From Acanthosoma haemorrhoidale (lineage: Eukaryota; Arthropoda; Insecta; Hemiptera; Acanthosomatidae), in contig OV884015.1 of assembly GCA_930367205.1 (NCBI GenBank), positions 37,005,288-37,069,287 on the forward strand: 64,000 bases of DNA. The letters run 5' to 3'. The position numbers were made by a program, and so were the translations under genes. The notes below the pieces were generated by a model that worked only from the letters and a program-made list of their open reading frames with translations, did no database searches and had not been told where the DNA came from. Below, one piece after another: positions 57,101-64,000 of this stretch; position 1 is the stretch's first letter; each line of letters begins with the position of its first letter.

Positions 57101-58139
57101 AATGGGATACTCCCTACCCATCCCTGATATGCAACCTAGGGCGACTAGTAACATGTAGGCCTCGTGGCTTCCTCCAAACCAACTAGCATTTTGTTCATAG
57201 TGAGCTCTGCGGTGATTGCAAAAGTAATAAATTAACTGGCTATGGCTAATGAGCCTTTTTCCTCCAACAAACAAGTAACCTTAGGTTACTAAAGCTAAAG
57301 TTCTAACCAATTGTTAAAATATGTATTGATTCCATGTAAATATATATTTATACTATTTTCAGTGCAAAACCTCTCCTATGCATTCAGTGACTATGCATCT
57401 TAATAAAAATGGCAGAAGCTGCCTTTCATCAAACAAGATGATGAGCATTATTGAACTTCACGGTATCAACTCAAAATATAAGCTGCGTCAAAGCAATAGG
57501 ATCCGGTGAGAGATAAAAGATAGTTTTAGCTCTTCAACTAGATTGTCCGTGGCCAACCGACGGCAGATTATAGGGCTCTAGGATTAGTCTCAACTGTCAC
57601 GATATCTCAGCAAACTACTGCTCACTGGTAGTTTGTAACTATCAGGTGTACCTCGATCCATGCCTTATCACTCGCTACCATTCAGCTGATGATTCAGTGT
57701 GGAAAACTCATTTGTAGCCGTCCTAAAATCAGTTGATCGCTTATGAACTACATTTCAGAATATAAATAAACATAATTATTCTGCTTACTCCACCACTCTC
57801 TGTCATTTTCTCCTTCCGCCATATCCACCGAACATCATAACTCTCCAATATCAACACCCGAAAAACATCAAGGCTGTCTATTACCTTGGAGACCCAACTC
57901 TGAAGCTGTAATAATCCCTTTTAACTGCAAGCGTAGTGAACTCTTATAATGGATCTGGAAAACTGGGTGGTTGGAGTTTGATACCGACTCGTGATACCCC
58001 TTTGAAACCCGAAGAGCATTTATTTGTTTATTTCCAACATTAAACTTTTTATTTTATTTTTCCTTACGTATGCATCCAGATGTTTGACTGGGAACATATT
58101 ATTTTACCACTGTTATGTATCTTTTATGTTACTTCGTAT
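54122..58139 (+). repeat. Tandem repeat unit 2 (4018 bp)
   Basis: Direct repeat of unit 1 plus a 1297-bp internal segment (54944-56240). It is joined to units 1 and 3 at ACTTCGTAT/GGGAGAGG. Corresponding landmarks in units 2 and 3 are exactly 4018 bp apart throughout, so there are no net indels between them. Confidence 0.97.
54944..56240 (+). other. 1297-bp segment absent from unit 1
   Basis: Present in units 2 and 3 (second copy 58962-60258). The ends are CACTGTA/TATTTTC on the left and ATAAC/TGTCAAAGG on the right, with no inverted repeats and no clear target duplication, so a deletion in unit 1 is as likely as an insertion. Its middle (about 55180-55500) is a GC-rich island with GGCCAATTAACTGAG and CATTAATTACAAC motifs, like the other candidate regulatory blocks. 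It has no long open frame. Confidence 0.9.
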
Positions 58140-61100
58140 GGGAGAGGCTGAACTTTTAAACAGGTAAGGGCCATTCTTCAGCCTGTCTCGCAAGTCACTC
58201 AAAATATTTGAAATCTTTTGTTTATTCAAACAATACACGGAAAGTGTTTCAAAAACGAGAATAAAATTGGCCACGTTTCTTTCACTTTTAAGTCAATATT
58301 CTTTCAGTTTTAAATATTTAACAAATTAAAATGGTTGACAAAAAAAAAGTAGTAAGGATTTGAGGACCTTTTACGGCCCACACCCAGTCCACTTCTCACT
58401 TCCTAAGCCCATTATTATTTTTTTGTTACTATTCAAAATAATGAGGCAACTGGTACATGCATACATAAACTAGAAATCATTATAACTTTGTTTGGCAACA
58501 ACAACTACTCATACATTTGTATTTATTAACAAAGATAAACAGATATTTTGTGTAGTATTTAAGCGATTCATGTCAGATGATTCCGGAATTGATTTTCGAA
58601 ACGTTGGGCTCTTGTTGAGGTGGACATTTTCTTCAATAAGAAAAAAAAACGTTATTACCTTTCCTCCAAGGCGAGCTAGTAAAGAGTTATTTTTATGATT
58701 TTCTTTTATGACCGGTGAATCACAGTAGAATCACTAAATGTCAAGATTATTATTTTCAGTTGTCGTATTAATCCCACTATTTATAATAATTATCATGTAA
58801 CAAATCATTAGCTTTTCAAGCCTTACGATAGTTAAACGATAATAGGCTGAGCCGTCACTCTCGCTGGTTTCGATGGCCTCTTCACTCATGCAGGGATAGC
58901 CCAAAGTTAGCACATCCGATATTTGGAAATTCCCAGATTCGAACCCCGCCATGTCACTGTATATTTTCTTGGGCTATTAATTATTAGGAATTTCAAGAAA
59001 AAGAAAAATATTATTAAAGTATTTGAAGGACAAAAGAGCAAAGGATCATCTGCCATGTTGGAGATAAGCTAAATGTTTGGTAGCTGCTTTAGACAATTTG
59101 GTCGATTTCCCGAGAATCGAGCCATTTTCAGAGTTTCACAGCACCGGACTATCACTATGGAGTCTTCGTACCTAGACTTTTGTTTCTAGATGAAAGCTAC
59201 CACTGGGAGTCCACTCAAAGCCTGTCGACGTGACCTCGCCATATTTGATCCGGTCTGACGCACATGGGCTTAAACTAGCGCTGGGAGAATAGACGACAAA
59301 TTACGCAATTAGCTTTGGGTGCTAAAGGCCACCGGGACTGTACTCGTGGGGTTCAAGGGTCAAAGTGTGGCCAATTAACTGAGATATCATCTCCACGGAG
59401 CTGCGCTGGCTGCGGATGGTCGGCCGGTCTGCTTGCTCTTCGTGGCCTCGGCTATGTGAAGTCTGGCTAAGAGTTCCTCCACTGGCTTGCCAAGAACTGA
59501 CATTAATTACAACAATCGCATGGGTTCCACAAGTTGGCTCAAGAAGATAAATAAATCCAAATAATTATCTTTTGACTGCTTCTACTCCGTTCAAACATTC
59601 ATTTTAACTATTCAAAAGGTTCTTTCATACGATGTAGCAATTAGTGTAACTGTGAAATGAAAGTACTGGATTTTAATCCCCAGATGGAAAGTGAATTCAT
59701 TTCATTCCCATAAATAGAAGTGGGTTGCAACCAAAACATTAGGTCCTAAACGCAAGCCTAAGTAATTGAAATAACAAATGATTCAAAATATGATTTAAAC
59801 ATGAAACATCAAGGTTAGGAGTCCCTGTTCAGAGTCATAAAGGAATCCAGAAATTTGATATTTTTTAGGAAATTTGACGCTGATCAACAATATATCTCCT
59901 CCTCATCCTCAAAAATTTAAAGGAAGCCTTGATTCAATTAAAGGAAGGTTGGATATAGTTCAATGATTGATAGCAGACTTGGAATTATTTGTATGTTCAA
60001 CGTATTTAGACAATCGCTGCTGTGGAAGATAGGGAGAGTCTGAGAAGTTCAGCAACGTCTAATAAGGCCTTTATTGTGAATTAGATGACATCGGATCTTC
60101 ATCAAGAAACATAGCTAAGAAATGGCAAAGTTTCCAATGTAAACACGTCAAAAATCAAGGATTTTTTTCTGTTGGACGGTTTTTTGAATCTTGATGCAGA
60201 ATTTCGTTTCAAGATTATTACTATGGCGTCAATCTCTGTTTAACTGTACTTTAATAACTGTCAAAGGTTGTTGGGATTTGTTATGAAATTCCTTTTTTTT
60301 GGGCACCAGGCAGAGACATTAAAATAAATATATTAAATAAAAAATTGTTGCAGTCATAAGAATAACTCACTGCGTATCCCTTCCTGTTAAAGGTTCGAGT
60401 CCTGCAATAGGCAAACATTTCCTTGCCTTATCAAAATATCAGCTGCTAATAGATCGAGTCTGGGTAAGCCAATCAAGGTGCACAGCCCAACCTAAACTGG
60501 CTTAGTAAAAAACCTGGTGGATGGAGGACGACACTTACCCGTGAATAACATTCAGTCAAGTAAGTTATTATCTAAACCCTTTTCCTTTTTTCTCGACCCT
60601 CAACCTTTTTTTCTACCTAGCGGGCACCAAGGGCTAGATTAGTGCGACCCATCTTATTTAAAACAACATCTCGAACTCTAGGAGATGAAAACCACCAATT
60701 GTAGTTATAACTTATGTAATTTTAATTTATTATCCAAATTTCGATTAATAGTTAAGACGCAAAATTTTCATCAGTTAATTAGAAGGTTTTCCATTAAATG
60801 AATGTATTATATTTATTTAATTTCATTACCAACTATGTATGTAAAATTCCTATGCATCATACACGAACATAAAGAAAATTAAAAACCCTATACACAATCC
60901 TTTCAGCAACTGGAAAGCCATTGCCTCCAAAAACACACAAATTGAAAAGTCGTTGAGTTTTCTCCTGAGAAACCGGTCACGTTTATTCACGGTAGGGAAT
61001 GCATGGCAATAATCATTAGGAATTCATTAATATTGTTACTTTAACACGTACAATAAATGTGAATCGGATTTAACAAAACTTCGATTCCCACCTCCCTGGT

Positions 61101-62157
61101 CATCTTAATCCGCATCACAATGGGATACTCCCTACCCATCCCTGATATGCAACCTAGGGCGACTAGTAACATGTAGGCCTCGTGGCTTCCTCCAAACCAA
61201 CTAGCATTTTGTTCATAGTGAGCTCTGCGGTGATTGCAAAAGTAATAAATTAACTGGCTATGGCTAATGAGCCTTTTTCCTCCAACAAACAAGTAACCTT
61301 AGGTTACTAAAGCTAAAGTTCTAACCAATTGTTAAAATATGTATTGATTCCATGTAAATATATATTTATACTATTTTCAGTGCAAAACCTCTCCTATGCA
61401 TTCAGTGACTATGCATCTTAATAAAAATGGCAGAAGCTGCCTTTCATCAAACAAGATGATGAGCATTATTGAACTTCACGGTATCAACTCAAAATATAAG
61501 CTGCGTCAAAGCAATAGGATCCGGTGAGAGATAAAAGATAGTTTTAGCTCTTCAACTAGATTGTCCGTGGCCAACCGACGGCAGATTATAGGGCTCTAGG
61601 ATTAGTCTCAACTGTCACGATATCTCAGCAAACTACTGCTCACTGGTAGTTTGTAACTATCAGGTGTACCTCGATCCATGCCTTATCACTCGCTACCATT
61701 CAGCTGATGATTCAGTGTGGAAAACTCATTTGTAGCCGTCCTAAAATCAGTTGATCGCTTATGAACTACATTTCAGAATATAAATAAACATAATTATTCT
61801 GCTTACTCCACCACTCTCTGTCATTTTCTCCTTCCGCCATATCCACCGAACATCATAACTCTCCAATATCAACACCCGAAAAACATCAAGGCTGTCTATT
61901 ACCTTGGAGACCCAACTCTGAAGCTGTAATAATCCCTTTTAACTGCAAGCGTAGTGAACTCTTATAATGGATCTGGAAAACTGGGTGGTTGGAGTTTGAT
62001 ACCGACTCGTGATACCCCTTTGAAACCCGAAGAGCATTTATTTGTTTATTTCCAACATTAAACTTTTTATTTTATTTTTCCTTACGTATGCATCCAGATG
62101 TTTGACTGGGAACATATTATTTTACCACTGTTATGTATCTTTTATGTTACTTCGTAT
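58140..62157 (+). repeat. Tandem repeat unit 3 (4018 bp)
   Basis: Same content as unit 2 and apparently identical to it. The array ends after ACTTCGTAT at 62157, where the sequence changes to GTAATAATT. Confidence 0.97.
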
Positions 62158-63219
62158 GTAATAATTAAAAAAAAATTCTTCTAATTTAATATATTTATTA
62201 TCTTCGATGCTTGTCTCTATCCATGAAATCCTTCCCTGAAATTCAGGTTTGCGCTATTTTTCTTGTCATGTGGTATTTCTTTTTTACGTTTTACTTTTTT
62301 TTTTTTTCATAAGCAATCATATTGTTATTATAAATTATGTCAATCAGTATAGATTCTACATAAATGAATCTATTTACAGTCATTGTATGTCCTGTATCTT
62401 TGCTATATATTATATAATTTTTAATAATTTTACATTGCGATTTGAGATTGTTACAAAAGTATAATACGCATTATATATTCATTGTCTAAACATGTTTTTC
62501 TTTTTACTTTCTAAAGATTTCTTTTTTAGTAGCTGCAATGGATTTTTATTTATCTTAAATAATTCAAAGGGTACTGGGCCCCAGAAAAATGTTTTGTTTC
62601 TACATATCTATCCATTAAAGGACATAGAAAGTGAATAAATATTATCGACTAATACCGACCGTAAAATACATGTTACTACATTAAATACATATTATGAAAC
62701 TGCGCGGTATTTGGACCAAACATCATTTATTTGACCATTTTGATCTCTTAAATTTTTTTTTTTTCAACCAATTCGAAAAATCTCAAAAGCTAAAATATTT
62801 ACAAAAGTAAATATTTAAGCAAAAGTTGCCGAGCCCAAAAGAAAAGGCTGGATTTTAAAACAATCAAGTTTTACTAATTTTATGATGTTGAAACTTTATG
62901 TTTTAAAGGTCTGATTTTTTCCTGATTGTTTAACGGCCATTAAAATCAATAATAATAAAAAAAAAATTTTAATAAGTAATTTTTGAAAAGGGATTTTCAG
63001 TAGTTTCAAAATAAATGAAGTTATTTTGTAAAAAAATATTGAATGAAATTCGCTGAAGTTACTCCCGGAAAAGTACTTGTTAATTAAAATTGCAGGGTTT
63101 CTGACTCGTGGATATATGTTTTATTAAAATACAGCCCAGAAAAAGTAAAATGTAATTTTGCATTCCCACTTGCTCGTTAGTACTAGCAAGTCAGGCACCG
63201 TTTTCGTTAACAACATTTT
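62158..63219. other. Non-coding AT-rich DNA
   Basis: Nothing recognised. Confidence 0.55.
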
Positions 63220-63720
63220 GAGCACTTGATAATGGCAGCTTAGATTGCTGAACCTGTGTGAGGACAAAATTGGACGTTATTTGCCTACTTTAAAAATGTA
63301 AGCAGCAATTCAACCCTATTTAAAATTTACGTATCTGGTACAAGTGTGGTTCTTTCATTGATCACTGGCTGACATTCCGATGTTTTGAGGGTATTCGGAC
63401 TTTCATAGGTGTAGCCAAATGTGTCGGATTACGGGGAGTGTATCCCACACCTTATCTCCGGGACCTTATTTCGTTAATGGCCATTACAAAGCGACGACAC
63501 GAAATGACGGCACAGCAGTGCGGCAGGGACACGGGCTTTGCAGCGCCGATCGGATCTCTCCGCCCGCACAAAGGACGGATAAGTGAGACTTCACTGCCGA
63601 GGAATGCAGGTGTGGCTGCCTGGAATCCTGCCGAAATAAAGCTCAAGTATCGATTTCAGCCGGTCCCCACAAACTGGAAATAATTGGGTACCCAGATCCT
63701 TATCTTTTCCAGCCGTCTCC
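63220..63720. promoter_or_regulatory. GC-rich island, candidate regulatory element
   Basis: A block of raised G+C and CpG density (strongest at 63430-63660) with TTCGTTAATGGCCATTAC, an inverted pair of TAAT-type cores around GGCC. It is open in several frames on both strands, which is typical of a GC island and gives no domain. It may equally be part of a gene extending beyond the window. Confidence 0.3.
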
Positions 63721-63934
63721 AAAAATAAATTAATACCGCAGAAAAAAAATATGGAGGATATGTTTCGCCATTTTAAAGTAACTGACAATCATATCCCGTT
63801 AAAAAAAAAAACGAAAAACAAAATTGGAAATGAAGAGTGGTATAAGCGGAGATGAAACCTATTTTATCTGGTAGACATATTAATTATTTTGTTTTTATAT
63901 AAATATTAATAATTAATTGCCAAAGAAAAAATGT

Positions 63935-64000
63935 CTGTCAAGATCTGGGAGTTGAACCCGGGACCTCTTTAATTTCTAAATGGCTACCATACTAACAATA
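63935..64000 (-). repeat. tRNA-like sequence, probable SINE head or tRNA pseudogene, cut by the window edge
   Basis: The minus strand reads TTAGTATGGTAGCC (A-box-like) and, about 37 nt later, GGTTCAACTCC (B-box-like), followed by GACAGACATTTTTTC. The A-to-B spacing is shorter than in a normal tRNA, the anticodon arm does not fold, and the 5' end is at or beyond the edge. A functional tRNA gene is therefore unlikely. Confidence 0.4.

Noticed and set aside
51753..61292. Repeated 68-91-codon open frames in each tandem unit as a gene family
   Set aside because: They recur only because the DNA is duplicated without noticeable change. Translations have no domain, and identical copies give no evidence of coding constraint.
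63935..64000. Functional tRNA gene at the right edge
   Set aside because: A and B boxes are spaced too closely, and the anticodon and acceptor arms do not pair. A SINE head or pseudogene fits better.
27100..64000. Upstream exon of the odd-skipped gene with fingers 1 and 2
   Set aside because: I looked for its conserved blocks on the minus strand in the GC-rich islands and open frames and did not find it. A profile search would be needed to exclude a very short exon.
1..64000. CRISPR arrays, rRNA genes, prokaryotic operons or integrated viral genes
   Set aside because: No regularly spaced short repeats, no rRNA-like sequence and no ribosome-binding-site-linked gene clusters are present. All reverse-transcriptase sequence found belongs to non-LTR retrotransposons.

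Overview
The window is eukaryotic nuclear DNA, most likely from an insect. It is AT-rich and very gene-poor, with long non-coding stretches, homopolymer tracts, a split zinc-finger gene and several families of non-LTR retroposon and Tc1-type debris. I cannot name the species from the sequence.

The only host gene I can identify is the last coding exon of an odd-skipped family (odd/sob/bowl; vertebrate OSR1/2) C2H2 zinc-finger transcription factor, on the minus strand at 26790-27099. It has a clean splice acceptor, and I could not find the preceding exon (finger 1-2 region) anywhere to its right. If the gene is intact, everything from 27.1 kb to 64 kb lies in one intron of at least 36.9 kb, and 1-26.4 kb is 3' flanking DNA. 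Several isolated GC-richer blocks with homeodomain-type TAAT motifs (for example 19.7-20.2, 22.6-23.3, 28.9-29.2, 41.5-42.1, 44.0-44.3 and 63.2-63.7 kb) look like candidate cis-regulatory elements. One such segment is present twice, once on each side of the zinc-finger exon (23075-23260 and 28093-28207).

Layout: 1-7 kb is non-coding with a 250-bp-armed inverted repeat (2210-3281). At 7.4-9.4 kb are two inverted decayed Tc1-type transposase copies and a possible LINE 5' end. From 10.8 to 21.4 kb there are scattered tails of a Jockey-clade LINE, several with target-site duplications. At 22.5-30.1 kb are candidate regulatory DNA, the odd-skipped exon and one unexplained 163-codon open frame. From 30.9 to 45.9 kb there are more LINE pieces and GC-rich islands. 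A complete Jockey-clade LINE lies on the minus strand at about 46.3-50.8 kb. A three-unit direct tandem repeat (2721 + 4018 + 4018 bp, apparently identical copies) fills 51401-62157, followed by non-coding DNA to the end.

The most unusual observation is in the full-length LINE. ORF1 (CCHC zinc knuckles) and ORF2 (APE endonuclease plus reverse transcriptase) share one reading frame and are separated by a single TAA codon. There is no ATG in that frame from ORF1 codon 95 to the end of ORF2, about 1250 codons. ORF2 therefore cannot be started by an in-frame AUG of its own, which implies stop-codon readthrough or coupled non-AUG re-initiation.
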